DNA of 64,000 nt from Gorsachius magnificus (taxonomy: Eukaryota > Chordata > Aves > Pelecaniformes > Ardeidae). The stretch spans positions 129,085,988-129,149,987 of the forward strand of contig CM067082.1 of NCBI GenBank assembly GCA_034008185.1, in the 5' to 3' direction. This document shows positions 36,645 through 50,089 of the stretch, piece by piece. Made by a program: the position numbers and the translations under genes. The notes beneath the pieces are model-generated. The model saw only the letters and a program-made list of their open reading frames with translations. It was not told the DNA's origin and ran no database searches. The stretch's first letter is position 1; each line of letters opens with the position of its first letter.

Positions 36645-37504
36645 TGAAAGTGACAAATTCTTGTTGATAGGAAGGAATACTATGGGATGGGTTGTAACAG
36701 CAACTCCTACATCAAAGGCAGCACTTCCCTGTGCCCTTATTTAAAGAATAAAATTAAAGATCTCATGGTGAAATAACTGTATAATCACATATTTACTGCA
36801 TTGTTATTGATGCTGTCCAAAAAGTACATTTATTCTACTTACTGAGGGAAGGACACAAAACTATAATACTTTTTCATTATAGCATATGTGGAAAACTTTC
36901 AAACCGTCTTCTTTTTAGCTATCCTTTCTGACATCTCTTGAAACAAAGTGAAGATAAGCAAAGGTAAGTCTTCATATCTTACCCTGCCATTCTACACTAA
37001 AACTCTTCAGTTCAGCCTCATGGATTCCAACAGAAATTCCTTTCATTTTGCTGTGATATGTCATGGGCCAACCACAAAACAAAACCCACGCAGTGCTGTA
37101 TTTAGACTCTAATTTAAAATAAAATGTCTAGATCCTTAGCAACTCTTTTGTTTTTTAGGAGGAATAGTGTCAAAAGAGAAAAACATATTAAGTATAAAAT
37201 GGAAAAAGCTGGTATTCCCCTTTCTGATTTCTACATTTTTTCCCTTGCCTCTAAGTGGCCTATCGGCTAAAAATGGATGGTCAAGTCATCTTGCAGTTTC
37301 TGGTCTACAGAACAGTTTTATGACATTATTAGCACCACGATAATTTAAGTCTTTTCACATAGGCCAGCCAAGCTTTAGGTGACTTCAGCATCAGGAGTGC
37401 GACAGATTCCAGCACTAAAATTCTTACATGAAGGCACACTCATACAATATTGACTATAATCCAGGATGTAGCACTATTATGTAGCCTCTTCAAACTCAGG
37501 TACT

Positions 37505-37684
37505 GGTTATCCTGAAAGGCTCTCTGTCTCCAAAGATGCTCATGATTCAGCTGGACAGAACTCTGTGGATCTTGATCTAATTTCAAAGTCAGATCTAACA
37601 TTGCAGTCAGTCCTGCTTTGAGTGAGCGGCTGGAATAGACGTCCTCCAGAGGCTCCTTCCAACCGAAATCTTTCTGGATTCTAG
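37505..37684 (+). mobile_element. CR1 LINE 3' fragment
   Basis: The stretch follows a CR1 3' end in order: GTCTCCAAAGATGCTCA (a decayed form of the CR1 block TCCATCCTTGGAGATAT), CTTGATCTAATTTCAAAG, CCTGCTTTGAGTGAGCGGCTGGAATAGA, and CCTCCAGAGGCTCCTTCCAACC with the end AATCTTTCTGGATTCT. It is 5'-truncated and moderately diverged, and lies antisense to PHF14. Confidence 0.85.
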
Positions 37685-39749
37685 TATTTTCATAATTTTG
37701 AAATAAATGAAATAGTGTCTGAGAAGGATAATGCTTATGGTATCACACAAAGTAATTAAAAGCCACATTCAAATTTCTATTATGCCAGGCACTATGCAAG
37801 CATACAAAAGGAAGTCCCTGACTTCCACGGTTTCTGATGTTGGATGAGCCAGTAGACTCTCCTGATATGCCTGGAAGAGAAGGGCATGGATATTGCTGAA
37901 AGGTGAGAGAATATAGCAGATGCAGGATGATTACTACATTCTGGTTTTTCTATCTACCTACTGCTGATGAGGATGTTGTATGGGCAAGATGGACACGTGG
38001 CCTGACACAGCAGGACGAGCTTTCTAATCTTCAGCTAATAGTAGTTTCAGGATAAAGTACCTATAGGGTTTTGGATGTGGGAACTGTATAATCTGTAACT
38101 TACTCAAATTTCTGTCCAAACCCAAGGGCATTAATAAAATGACCATTTTTTTCCCTTTAGTGTACAATAATCCCACGGAGAAACCTTCATTCACTTAGAG
38201 GACCTCCGCTATGCTTTTCAGCATCTGCTACATGAAGTTGTTAAAAAAAAATCATGTATTTAACACCACTGTAACACATAACAGCATGAACTGCTGTGGT
38301 TTTGACCTTTAGGAAATTCTACTTTAAAGCAAAAAAAGGTAAACAAAACATTCTACCTATAAATTCAAAAGGCAAACCCCACGTTATGTAGCTTCCATTC
38401 CCATCCCCCCCAGAAGCTTATAATCACGTAACGTGAACATCAACTACTTCACTTCAACAGAACTGACAAATAGCGTTGATCATTGATATCACAAATTAGC
38501 AGAAGAAAACAGCCTTCATCTGGCAGACATTTGTGTAGCTAAATTTATTTTGCTAAACCCAAACCTGTCACCTCTCCTATTTGATTTTATTCATGCTTTT
38601 TAATACTAAAACAAACAAACAACCCCCAACTTAACACCAATTATTTATGGGTAAGGAAGAACCTGAACTGGCTATTGTTATGTGACATTTCTATGTAATC
38701 CAGATTTTTTCCAAATGGTCCACAATTCATCCCTTTTATAAAATTTAGTTTGCATGTACACAACGAATTATATGAACCCTATAAAGAAACTTTATTTAAT
38801 ATACCTGTACATGAACAGCTTCCTTTCAGCAAGAAGCGTTCACTTCTCTCTCTCTCTCATAATACTTCAAAACTAAAAAACACATGGCTTTGCTAAATTA
38901 TTTTGCAAAATTCATTAAGGGCCCACATATACAAGGGGAATATATTTATGTAAACACAATGTTAAATGTGTTTTGTTTTCTTAATAGTATACAGCTACTG
39001 TATAGAACTTATATTTACAGTACTTTTAAGCTTAAATTAAGGATTTCTGTGAAGACAATGCCTCCAAGACATGTATTAAGATAATGCTACCCAAATTACA
39101 ACTCCCATAAAAGTAAAAAAAATCCTCTTTCTTAGGAAAGACAGGAAATTCTGAAAGAATCAGGATAGCCCCTCTTGGCAAAGGTAAGAGCACAAAATTT
39201 AAGAAATCTATTAGCATATGCTGCATTAGTTTTTCTGCAGTACATTCTAGTCGTAATACATGATTGCATCTATTCAGACAAATATACTTAGCTATACTAA
39301 ACAGTGTATTGTTTGTGATCTGCTAGAGAAATCCATTACAGACTTGAAGATTCCCATCAAACTTTTTTCAAAAAGCCAAATATTGAGTGTTAACATGTAA
39401 TTTTCCAGAAAAAGAGGTAAGAGACATATGAAAGAGATTAAAAACTAAACTAATACCTAATGTCAAAAGAAAGGACCAAGGAACAACCAAAATCCTACAA
39501 AGAAGCTGTACTGGGGCACAAACATACAAAATACAGCAGATCACCTTAGAGTATTAAGCATGCCCAAGGGAGTATCAACAATACTCAACCAGTTTTTAAC
39601 ACACATTAGTCTTCAAAAGCCTCCAATAGCAGACATTACTCATCTTCTCTAACAAACTTCTCCAGTGCAATTATTATTATATTGCCAAAGCATCTTGCTA
39701 CAACTTCAAACTTATTTTTGGTCTGACCAGATTTGAACAGCAACTTCTT
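37685..39749 (-). other. PHF14: PHF14 intron, unique sequence
   Basis: AT-rich intron with a short (CT)n at 38843-38859. No exon or repeat family that I can support. Confidence 0.6.
38843..38859. repeat. (CT)n microsatellite
   Basis: About eight CT units in a row. Confidence 0.8.
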
Positions 39750-40650
39750 TTTTCCCTTCTTTGCAGCCACTTCTCTCTTCATCTTCTTTGTATTAATTTA
39801 GGCTGTTTGAAGACAGATTCCCCGATCTTCTCTAAATTAAAGAAATCCAACTATTTTAAGCTTTTTTGTCCATTTATGTCTCCTGTACTCTTCTTATCAT
39901 TCAATTCAGTTTGCTTTGGACTTTCTCTACATGTTTCTTGCCAAAGTGGACAGAATATGCTAGCTGAGGCTTTTCCAAGGCTGAGATACCAGTCTTCTGA
40001 ATAATCAGGAGGTGTACTTTCACATATTAAATATAACACCTCTCTTTGTACATCTCAGGTATGATCAGTTTGATTCATGATCAGTTTGTGATCCAGAGTC
40101 CCCCATACCTTCTTTTTTGAAGACACATCTCCTACCTGGTTACTCTTCATATCATAATCATGCACTAAACAGTGATTTGCTATTTCCCTTACTAACCCTG
40201 TAAGCCCTACATCATATTGGTACCACCTGCAGATACAGTTCCTTGCCTTCTCAAATTAAGTCTTTGTCAGCACTTCCTCTATAATTAAATAGCTCTGTTT
40301 TCCCAAACTCTTTATTCCAGCACCTAACCCACTGAAGCAAAAATTACCAAAAATATAATAATATTGAATCCAGGACAGGCCTGAGTGGAACCCAGTGAGT
40401 GGAATATCATTTGAAAGTGAGTCCCCGGTATCTAGTCTGCCTTTCTAATCAGCTACATAATTTATTAATTAACAGAAAAAATTCTCTAGCTTATTTAGTA
40501 GAATGTCACAAACAAAAGTATTTCAGAAGTCTTACTAAAGCCAAGATACGCTACATTTATCATTCTCTCCTACTCATGATAGTTATACCATGTTAGTTTA
40601 GTAACTGATCATAAATCACATAAACATTACTTTTCTTTTTTTTCCTAAAC
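39750..40650 (-). mobile_element. Antisense copy of an old L3/CR1-type LINE, reverse transcriptase region
   Basis: The plus strand follows the reverse complement of an ancient CR1/L3-like LINE in order: TTGGACTTTCTCTACATGTT, CCAAAGTGGACAGAATATG, GCTGAGGCTTTTCCAAGGCTGA, TTTGTGATCCAGAGTCCCCC, CCAGGACAGGCCTGAGTGGA, GTCTTACTAAAGCCAAGATA and CGCTACATTTATCATTCTC. Members of this group carry the reverse-transcriptase reading frame, so the sense strand is minus, the same as PHF14. The copy is full of stops and small indels and cannot be active. Boundaries are approximate. Confidence 0.75.
40215..40305 (-). repeat. Segment repeated in inverted orientation at 45622-45712
   Basis: The reverse complement of this segment contains GAGCTATTTAATTATAGAGG, then AAGTGCTGACAAAGAC, then TTTGAGAAGGCAAGGAAC and TGTATCTGCAG. 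The same words occur in the same order on the plus strand at 45622-45712, with a few changes. It lies inside the antisense LINE. Confidence 0.8.
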
Positions 40651-41670
40651 TCAACATGATATATGGGCAAACACCTTTTTCCCCCCCCTCATTAGCACAG
40701 CATTTGCATATAACTTTTTACTGTACTTCAAAATTATAGACAAGTGGTCACTAAACTTGGTCTTTTCTTCATAAAATGAATTCATCAATTCCTAAAGATC
40801 AAATTCCCACATTAATGTCTACTTCCTAGTGCAAATTTCTTTATTTTAAAGGTGTCTGTGTGCCTTGCCAATACAGACTGGTAAGCATTACTGATAGTTC
40901 AGACAAAAATCTTACTCTGATATCATCCCGCCCCCTTTTTAAAACAAAACGACGTGTTAGACATCAGGTTAATTTTATTTAATATAATATCCAAACATGA
41001 AATGCCCTGGTAAGATATGACTTGTAGATAAGTATACACAAATTCATATATTTCTCCTATTACTTATTACAGCATTTAATTTCTTTCTTAAGTTTAAAAA
41101 ATATTTTCGAACGGAAATGTGCCTTGATAGATGACAAAACCCACCATATCTCAAGAAATTCAAAGATTATATGTCAGAAAGTTACAAGTGTGATTGCATT
41201 AGAGCAGAATTTTTCCGAGCAAGTTCAAGATGAAAACGATGAAGATGTCAACACACTGCTACTGTAGATTAAAGAACTGGACGGTACCATTTGTAGATCA
41301 AAATACTATGTCTGCATCTACCAGGATATATATGGACGAAGACGAAGATCTCAGCTGTCACGCTGTGTGATCAGTTCTTCATTCCTTCCCCAACTTAACG
41401 TAACAATTTCATATCTGTATTAAGAGGAGGTAAGCTTGTCCTGAACACTGCCAGAGAAGTAAGCCAAATAAAACAAATGTCTGCACATACTCAAATTTTT
41501 CTTAAAAATTTTTCAGAAAGTAGTATAGGTATAGTTCTATTCACTTGAGTGTCTGAAATCAGAAACAATTAGTTCATACTAATAAGCATAAAATCATTTT
41601 TTTCGTGGCAATTCTATTCCTTCAGAATAGTAAGTCTCAAGTGTTTTACAGGTCTCATTATGACTGAACA

Positions 41671-41685
41671 TTTTTTTTTTTTTTT
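41671..41685. repeat. T15 tract
   Basis: Uninterrupted run of 15 T residues. Confidence 0.9.
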
Positions 41686-42521
41686 AGGAAACAATCCTTT
41701 TTACAGTAAGGTCTATGTACAACACCGTGTTCTATATAGAAATATTCTTATTAAAATGCATATAAGTAGAGTAGCAGGCGGATGGCAAACTGTTGCTTAT
41801 TTCATTCAGTATCACCATAGAGGAACGCACAATATTTAAGTCCCACAGGCTTCTGTCACTCTTCAGTGAATCCAAGCATTGTATAACATCATTTGCCAAA
41901 GAAGCACAGGGGAAAAAGACATTACTTAATAGGACAATTCTGACAAGACATTTATCCGGGATTTTTCAACAATGCACATACGAAATGTTCCTGATTAGTG
42001 CAAAAAAATGCAGGCAAATTAACTACCTTGTCAGTCCAAATAACAAACCAATCAGTTACATACTATCCAAGCCTGACAAGCAAACTCAACTTTTTGTCAT
42101 AATAAGCTTATAGCAGAGACAAGGTAGCTGTTCTCCTTTACTTTAGGTACTCTATTGAGAGCTTTATCCACATTTAAAAATCATATTATAAAAGGTTTCC
42201 ACGATTGCCTCCGAGGATGAGTTGTGGCAGAGTTGTGTCTCATGAAGGGAATCTACACAGTAAAGTGATAAGAAAAAAATATTAACATTGAAAGATCATA
42301 GCAGCTCTGCTCTGTCTTATGAAACATTTTAACATCACACTAAACTCAAGCAATGTGTACGCTCAGATCCAAATAATTTAAGACACTCATACCAAACTTC
42401 CAAGAGTCTCTTAAGTGTCAAAACATTAAACTAAGCATAGCATCCTTTTAATTTTTACTCAATACAGCTCAAAGAACAAAGGCAGTCCACCATAAGACAG
42501 AGAAGATAATTTTCTTTTTCC

Positions 42522-42536
42522 TTTTTTTTTTTTTTT
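42522..42536. repeat. T15 tract
   Basis: Run of 15 T residues preceded by a C/T-rich lead-in. Confidence 0.9.
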
Positions 42537-43816
42537 AATCATAAAAGCAACAATTTAATACAAGTAGGCTCAGTTATGAAGCTAGGATTTTCCTCAGATT
42601 TACAATCCACACAAATGCAGCTATGGGACTGACTACATGACAAGCACAAACAACATGGGTACTGTGTTACAACCATAAAAAATGCCTTTTTTCCTAGAAT
42701 AACAATTGATATAAAATAAGTCTTAGGCTTTAGGAAGCATTAAGTAAGGGAGGGTTTCTTCCATAATGCAATAAAATAATTCAGTACACAGAAAGCTTTA
42801 CTCACTTCTGAAACAATGTCTTTGAGGCAATAATTCAGAAGTCTTACAGCTTTTTTTTCCTACTTGTTCTTCCTCTCTTCTGACACTCTTATGACATACG
42901 TACTTTTCAAGGATGCTTTTTTTTCTTTTAAATAAATACAAATTTGAAGTGCTGATTCTCTACATTTAAACTCTAAACTACTTGAAACACAGCAAATTAA
43001 TGTAACTGATAGCATTGTGAGATTTTAAGTAGGAAAAAAATCCATGTTGTCTTTAAGCTGTGCTGGTGTATCAAATACGCATCAGTTTTCAAAGACAGAC
43101 CTATATGAAGTCTCCACTGCATTTGTTTTGTTTTCTACTGTGAAATGTATTACAGTAGAATTGTAAATAAAAAGTAATTCTAAGCTGCTGTCACACTTTC
43201 ATAAAATAAAAAATAACAACCTGATGAACAGAAGCCATAGTGTCGCCACGTGTTCCAACAACAGTTCTTTGCAAACTAATTTTGAGTGTAAGGATTTTGA
43301 GTCTAAGAATTAGAGGGACAGCAAGGAAGAAGTGTATGTAAATCCATTTCAATTCTTACTTCATCTTTTACTCAGGACATGATTAGAATTTTAAATCACG
43401 TGTCCTGAACTGCAATGCTAGAGTCCAATTTTGAACTTTTTAAGAAAACTGAAGAAAAGCTGAGCTGTAAAATAGAAATACTTTTAATAGTCATCTTATT
43501 ACAATCCCCCTCCCTTAGTGAGTGCAACTGGTTTTGTTCTGATCACCTCTGAGGGGATGAGGTTGACATGGGGGCACATTCAGGTGCAGAAACAAGAAGG
43601 GTAGCATCAGCAAACAATTCAAGATAAGCTCAAGGGCTTTGTGCCACCTCTGTCCTCTCAGCAACAGCGTCAGTAGCTGTAACCATACCACCGGGGTCAG
43701 AGCATCAGAATGTGACAGGCTATGCCCTACCTGGGCTAGCAAGGTCTGGACATGAATACAGTGATCCCTGCTTTCAATACAAGTCTTTATTTCTGTTTCT
43801 CAGAATGAGCGTGTCT

Positions 43817-43965
43817 GTGTATATACACACACAATATATATGTATTTATATATGTACTCATATGTACATATATGTACTTTGTATTTTTATATAAATATTT
43901 ATATTTATAAAATATTTTATATAAAAATATGTTTATGTAAACATATGCTTTTATATATGAAACAA
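43817..43965. repeat. AT-rich microsatellite with TATATGTA and TTTATATAAA units
   Basis: About 150 bases of imperfect TA-rich units, opening with ATATACACACACA. It can fold into many small hairpins and explains the tyrosine- and isoleucine-rich frames on both strands here. Confidence 0.85.
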
Positions 43966-45590
43966 ACTTCATAATTGAACTAATGAAACAGTAAGGTAAA
44001 ATTTAACAATAAGCTCACAAGTCAAAGTAATAAAAGGCAAACAAGGCTCACAGAGGAAACTTGTATCTACAGAGCAAAACCAAGATCCTAATTTATGGTA
44101 GTACTTTAGGTAAGGCTGTAAGAACACAGGCATCAAGTAGGAAGGGGAAGTAACCTATAGCTGCACTAGTGATTCCTGTAATATTTCATTTTTACTGATA
44201 ACGACATACCAAGAAATTGTGAATAATATAAAACTATTTAGTCATACATTAAAGGGAATTTACTTTTTAAATGGTTGGACAATTTTTCCGTTCCTACTGT
44301 TTTTAAAATTTTATTACATAATTTATTTTACATGATTGAGGGTTATCTTCACCCTTCTCATCTCCAAAGTATTATTTAGTCAAGAAATCGCTACTGACTT
44401 TGTTTGAACACAGTTCTAATGAGCAACAGATTGGTAAAAGACAAAGGAATATAAATGGATAAAACCAACAGCTTTTTTAAAGCCTGTAACCCACAACCTC
44501 AACTGATAACTGACTACTGATTTTGGAGAACTACTTACTAAAACTTTTTCCTGGGACGTCCCACACTGATGACATTTCTCCTGTTCTATTCTCTGTTTTT
44601 GGTTTTCTCCCACCCCTACATACCATTTCCCAGCCCTTCCTCATCCAAAGAACTGCTCCCATTCCTATACATGCTTAGCATCCTCCTGGCCCTGACTCAA
44701 GTGTGATGAAATGCACTACAGAGGTTTTACACTGAATTGCAGCACCTATACATCCACTCTTGATTACTACTGACTGCAGTACCCAGAGCTGCCTGCAATA
44801 TCTGAGCTTGCATTCTCAGCCTTAGCTGGGAGAAGGATTTACTGAACACAAACATCTGAAATAAGTACAGTGAGCAAAACTGAACAGCCTTCCTTCCTCA
44901 TCAGTAAATGGAACAAGTATCAGACAGAACAAAGCATCACAAGTAATGCCATAATAGATGCTTTCAACAGGCAGGTTCCCAATTGCATATTTGGTCCTTT
45001 ACAAGAGCTGTTCCCTCCCAGCTCTCCTTCATTCCAGGACCAAAGTAACTATGCAAGCACTTTCCTTCGAGTTTTGGTACAAAGGGAGAGAAACACATCA
45101 GCCTCTCTCGCTCTCCTCCCTTACCACACATGGCTGTCATCTGCTTCCTCAGTTAAGTAAATATTAGGTGATAGGAAAGGTCTATCAATATGTGCAAAAT
45201 TCCTTCTCAAAGGAATTTACAGGACAAGAAACCCAACAAATTATTTCAATACTTTCTACTGGAATTGCCAAAGACCCTCTTCATTCGTGTAACAGTTACT
45301 GAAAAGTGCAAATTGCAGGCAAATGTAATGCTTATGTTACTAGTTTTAATCCTTTTTCTTTTTTAGCCATTTTAATACTTGCTTTCATCAGGTTAAATAC
45401 CTGTTGAGAGAACAGTGGGTTTGCCTGCTAACTGGGCACAAGTAAAATAAATTTGCAACCATAATGTAAGCTCAGTTTATCTTCAAAGGTCTGAAGGCAG
45501 AAAACTGCTTCAGCATAACTTATCAATTCTGAAACATTAGGACTCTCTCACCAGGTAGGTCTATCAAACCTAAAGAGGTATTTGAGGTAT

Positions 45591-45741
45591 TTGGGAAAAA
45601 CATTAATGAGGTAAGATGGTAATGAAAGAGAGGGAAAATAGAGCTATTTAATTACAGAGGAAGTGCTGACAAAGACCAATTTGAGAAGGCAAGGAACCGT
45701 ATCTGCAGTAAACACCAAACCATCTGAAGGTAATATAAGTA
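45591..45741 (+). mobile_element. Short fragment related to the L3/CR1-type LINE at 39.75-40.65 kb
   Basis: About 90 bases (45622-45712) match, in the opposite orientation, the segment at 40215-40305 inside the antisense LINE. The flanking DNA is too diverged to extend the match with confidence. It is either a second truncated copy of the same family or a separate short repeat. Also present is a tandem GAGGTATTT pair near the left end. Confidence 0.6.
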
Positions 45742-48700
45742 ATATGCATTTTTAAAATTCAGGCTGCTCCAGGTACACCTCTTGATCCCAGGAATTAATG
45801 TGTGCCCACAACTCCATTAAGTTGATGAGAGTTACAGAACTCTTCAGTGAAAAAAACCATACCCCCAAAACAATGATGAGCAATGTGTCTTCTAGACACT
45901 GTTAATTACTTCAATTCTTCTCAGTATTGATCAAGTTATAAATATTAATAAATGGTTCCCAAATGATTACAGACCTCTATTTGCTAATATACATACTGAT
46001 TAGTCTGTAAAAAAAGTTCTCTGCAGGACAAAACACCACAGCATCTGAGGTACCACTGGAATAGAAAAGCTTTGCTTCATTCTAATAACTGGCATGTAAC
46101 TGGACCATAAATAGCAACATTAAAGCTGGTGACTGCATACATGTGTAGGCTGAGGTAAACGCATAAGAATGACAGTAGTCCTGATTTACAGAATTCTGTT
46201 CTCCAAGTACCACTATGCCCACTTCAAAACAAGAACACGTTTTCAAACCATTTCAAAGCCTAGAAGAAATGACACATCCTACACAAAAGATCAAATAAAA
46301 TATTGGTATCACATGTGTGAAATGGTTTCATTTGGTAATAAAAGTGTCATTTTCCTTCATTCTGCACTGTCTTTGTGAATACAAGCTTCTGAGAAGCCAT
46401 GAAAAAAATTTCAGTCAATACACTCAATACTCTACAATGAAACCCAGCTTTCTCTTTTAAGAGACTGCATTTACAGACCTTGTCACAACAAGGTCCTTGA
46501 TGCTATCGAAGCAATTTCAAGATACTTTAATCATTGGCAAAACTCAGTAACCTGACAAGAGAAATTTGGGCAAGGAAGATTTCAGTAACTTGAAAGGAAG
46601 GTTATTGACTGATGTAATTTCATTTGGATGTGACTGAATCCAATTGATGTGGTTTTTGCAATGCATATCTTCCCTCTGCAGCTGTCTCTATCTGATGCAG
46701 TGAGCAAGTGCAAGGAGTGACTATCCCTTTCCACTTAAAGCAAAACTCTTCCTTTCTCCTGCTATGATTCTGAATGAACACACGAGGAGAGCATTTTTAA
46801 GTTTAATCTCTGTACTCACTGTAAGAAAAAATATACTCAACTGAATGCCAACCCAGGAATTCAACTGAACATTGTGACCGCTAGTGTATTCATTATGTAG
46901 TTAGAAAAACAGGTCACAGAACATTTTTATTATCATTATTATTATTATTTACCGAAATACTGAGTTAGGGCTTGTATAACACAAGGTCATAAGACAATAG
47001 CAAACTAATTCTCAATCCCAACTGCACAATATCATCTAATCTACACTGTAACAGATTGTACATATTTTCAGCTGAGTACTTAGATGCGTTCAAAAGAAAA
47101 AAAAATGAGCTTAATAACTTATAAACATGGCTATGATACGTATGAAACCGTATCTTCCTATACAAGTTTGGTTTACGACGGTTTTAACAGAAAAGAGGTA
47201 TACCAGTAGGAACTTCCCAAATAAAGTTAAGTTTAAACAGCCTAAACCTTAAAGAAAAAAAAATGTGGTATAGATGGGGAGTTAACAAAGCCTTGAGGGG
47301 AAACGAGTGGGCCACTATCCATAGATGCTGTTCGTGTAGGTTGCTGCGCTGCTAAACGCCAGACACCTTGTTTTCATTTCATCAGTATTAAGGGGAACAC
47401 AGACTGACACCGATGCACACCACAGACTCCAAGTGGTTTACATGTATCAGTACATTTTTTACCAAAGGTATGTTCTCCAAAATTCAGTACAACTTTTTCA
47501 ACTTGACTCATTTTGTCTCTCATTCAGAAAGTGATCTTTTTCAGATACTTGGATAATTGAATATTGATGAATAATGTAATCATCATTATACAAAAATGAA
47601 ACTATATCCGAATAGGCATGTGGCAACAGATGTTACCAGCAATATGTAGCTGGCAGGTCACCTTTTTTAACATTACAAAACAGAATTTCATGAAAGGTCT
47701 CTCAGTTTAATTAATTAATTACTAGTAACTGGAATATAAATTTTAAATGTTCGGCCTAACTGCTACCTAAAAATAAGGTGCTGCTTCAAAAAGGAGCCTT
47801 TCGTGGAGATTCAAAAAAGAAATTGAGCATTCAGTTTTATTATAAAACAGAATTTTCTATTTTAAAATATTTTAATATACTGAACTGCTGTTCACTCTCC
47901 TGTTTAAATGATTAAGAGCCATCTTCCTTAAAATAACGTGATGCAAAGTAAATTTATCAATGGAACATTAGTATGAAGAAGAGAAAAGTAACAATGTTAT
48001 TAAGTCAGTAAGACAAAATACAACTAAAATTGACCTGAAACAGTGGAGCTCAGTAGCTTAATGCATCATCTCCAACATAATGTCATTACCACATACCTAG
48101 TTTTTCTCAGTTTGTATGTTGTCTTGGTTTTGAAAGCAAACAGATGGGAAGTCTTATTAAATGCATATCTATACTGACAGCAAAGTACATATTACATTCA
48201 ATTATTTCACCGAACAAGATGGATTTCATGTGCAAAAATGTCAAGCAACAAAAGAAAAAGGGAAAGGCAATATAAGCACAGAAATTTAAAAAAAAAAGCT
48301 ATTTTATGTACAGAAGTACACACTGATTTAAGGACAGAATGTTTAAATTTTGAATTATGTGAAGCCTTTTAAATCAAAACTTTGTACTTCTTAAACAATT
48401 GAAATGTCATTTTCAAAATACTTCTGATCACCTACATAAGTATACATACGATTTGAAAAGTAAAACTTTGCTTTACAAGAAAGCCATTTGGTATTTCCTC
48501 ACACAGTCAGGGGTTTATTTCCCTCTTGTTTTTGTTCTCATCTCAGAAAGGGGGAATGAAGTGAAACAAAAAATCAGGAAAACATTTTCACTGCAGAACT
48601 AAGTTGGCCTTAGTCTTAGTCTTTGTCTGCACACACAAAACATGCTTGAACAACTAAACATGACTACCTGGCTTAAAGAAAAAACTGTAAGCGTTCCTCT

Positions 48701-50089
48701 CATAACCTAACTAGCACTGAAAATGGAGCTAAAAAAAGCAACTGGCTTCAGTGTCTTCCCAACTTTTTGTATCACAGCAGATTATGAGAGTTCTGCTGTA
48801 ATTCACTTTTTATGTCTCATCTATGTACTTTGAAGAGTTTTGAGGTAGCTATAGCAGCAGGAACATTCAGTCTGCTCGGAAGCAGCGTGTGCCCCAGACA
48901 TGTCCATAAAAACATCTGCACAGAGAACCTGCAATGCAACCTTCAGCATCAACCACTCTGCCCGCCTGATCCCAAAGAAGGATAAAAAGGCTTTGGATTC
49001 TCTTGATGATAACAGTCACAGAGTATCTTCCCAACAAAATTCTCTCTTGCATAAACTGTATGTAATTAAGACTTACTAAAGTAAGTCAACAGCATAAACT
49101 CATAAAAACATTTCTATTTTATGTATTACACAATTTCTTTTTATTATAAGTAACAGTGTACTCTATGTACTACATAAATTCACTAACCTGCTGTTAATCT
49201 TTCAGATAATAATACTACTTTAGATTTTAATATTTTTATTTTTTACAGACAAGTAGATGAAGTAATTTTTGTGGGCTGGCTCTTTATCACTGGGAAGAGA
49301 TGACTTCTGAGGGAAAAAAAAATAATCTAGATTTCATTGCAATGTCTAAGTTTTAACACTCAACAGTCACCATTGGGTGAGCCAACTGCAAAGCCACTGG
49401 AGAGCATGGTTTTCATGCTGCTGTTAAAGAAAATGCAGGCCTAAGCCACTAAGGTTGGCCATCAGTTATTGATGGTTTATTGGTATCCGTGCAGCATTTA
49501 GAACCTCCTCTGTGACTTCAGTATGTTAAAATTGAGCATGACTATCACAGAGCCACAAAGTGAGCTGAAGTAGGAATTCTGATTTCCCACTCAGCTGCTC
49601 TACCAAGCACGTGTCTGTTAAGTGCGAGCTCTCCCACTGTAGGTAACGGGCTTCACGTAACTATCAGTCTGCTCAGTTTGAAACACAGATCAGGGCTAGC
49701 AGAATGGGTTTGGGTTTGTTTTTTTGTTTTTGAAAAAAAATTCTTCTTAAGACATTTATAGGGTTTTTGCCTCCCCAAATGCCCACTCCTAGAAACCTTA
49801 AAACCGTAACTGTTCTGCTGTGAGCCATTCACATCTCTGCAGCATCACATGGAACGTCTTTACCAAGCTGCTGTATATCATAGCCCAGGTCAAAATCTGT
49901 GATGCACTTGCTGCGATGACTGAGAAATGCAGAAATCAATTAAGATCAGGTTTTATTTATAGTGTAGCTTGATTAGATTAATGGCACTACTGAAACTTTA
50001 TTGCTCGTTGGAACATTGTGTCCAGAGAACAAAGGGACGTGTAAGTACAGTCTCTTATTACTGTTAACGTTTAATAATTACAGAAGAAT
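45742..50089 (-). other. PHF14: PHF14 intron
   Basis: AT-rich intron with an (ATT)n run at 46929-46950 and a TAATTAATTAATTA run near 47709. No exon is supported. Confidence 0.6.
46929..46950. repeat. (ATT)n microsatellite
   Basis: Seven near-perfect ATT units with one interruption. Confidence 0.85.

Larger units (their letters stand above)
33546..37504 (-). other. PHF14: PHF14 intron, mostly unique sequence
   Basis: AT-rich intron. It includes a homeodomain-site-rich stretch at 35220-35560, a GC-richer patch at 36130-36370 and a short interleaved repeat at 36610-36644. No exon is supported. Confidence 0.6.
40651..45590 (-). other. PHF14: PHF14 intron
   Basis: AT-rich intron with T15 tracts at 41671-41685 and 42522-42536 and an AT microsatellite at 43817-43965. 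The longest frame (106 codons, 41793-42113 plus) has no recognisable domain. Confidence 0.6.

Noticed and set aside
39721..39800. Minus-strand Lys/Glu-rich codons next to the old LINE, considered as a PHF14 exon
   Set aside because: No match to the remembered basic linker of PHF14; low-complexity codons at the edge of a repeat.
43712..43972. Overlapping frames on both strands rich in Tyr and Ile
   Set aside because: They are produced by the AT-rich microsatellite.
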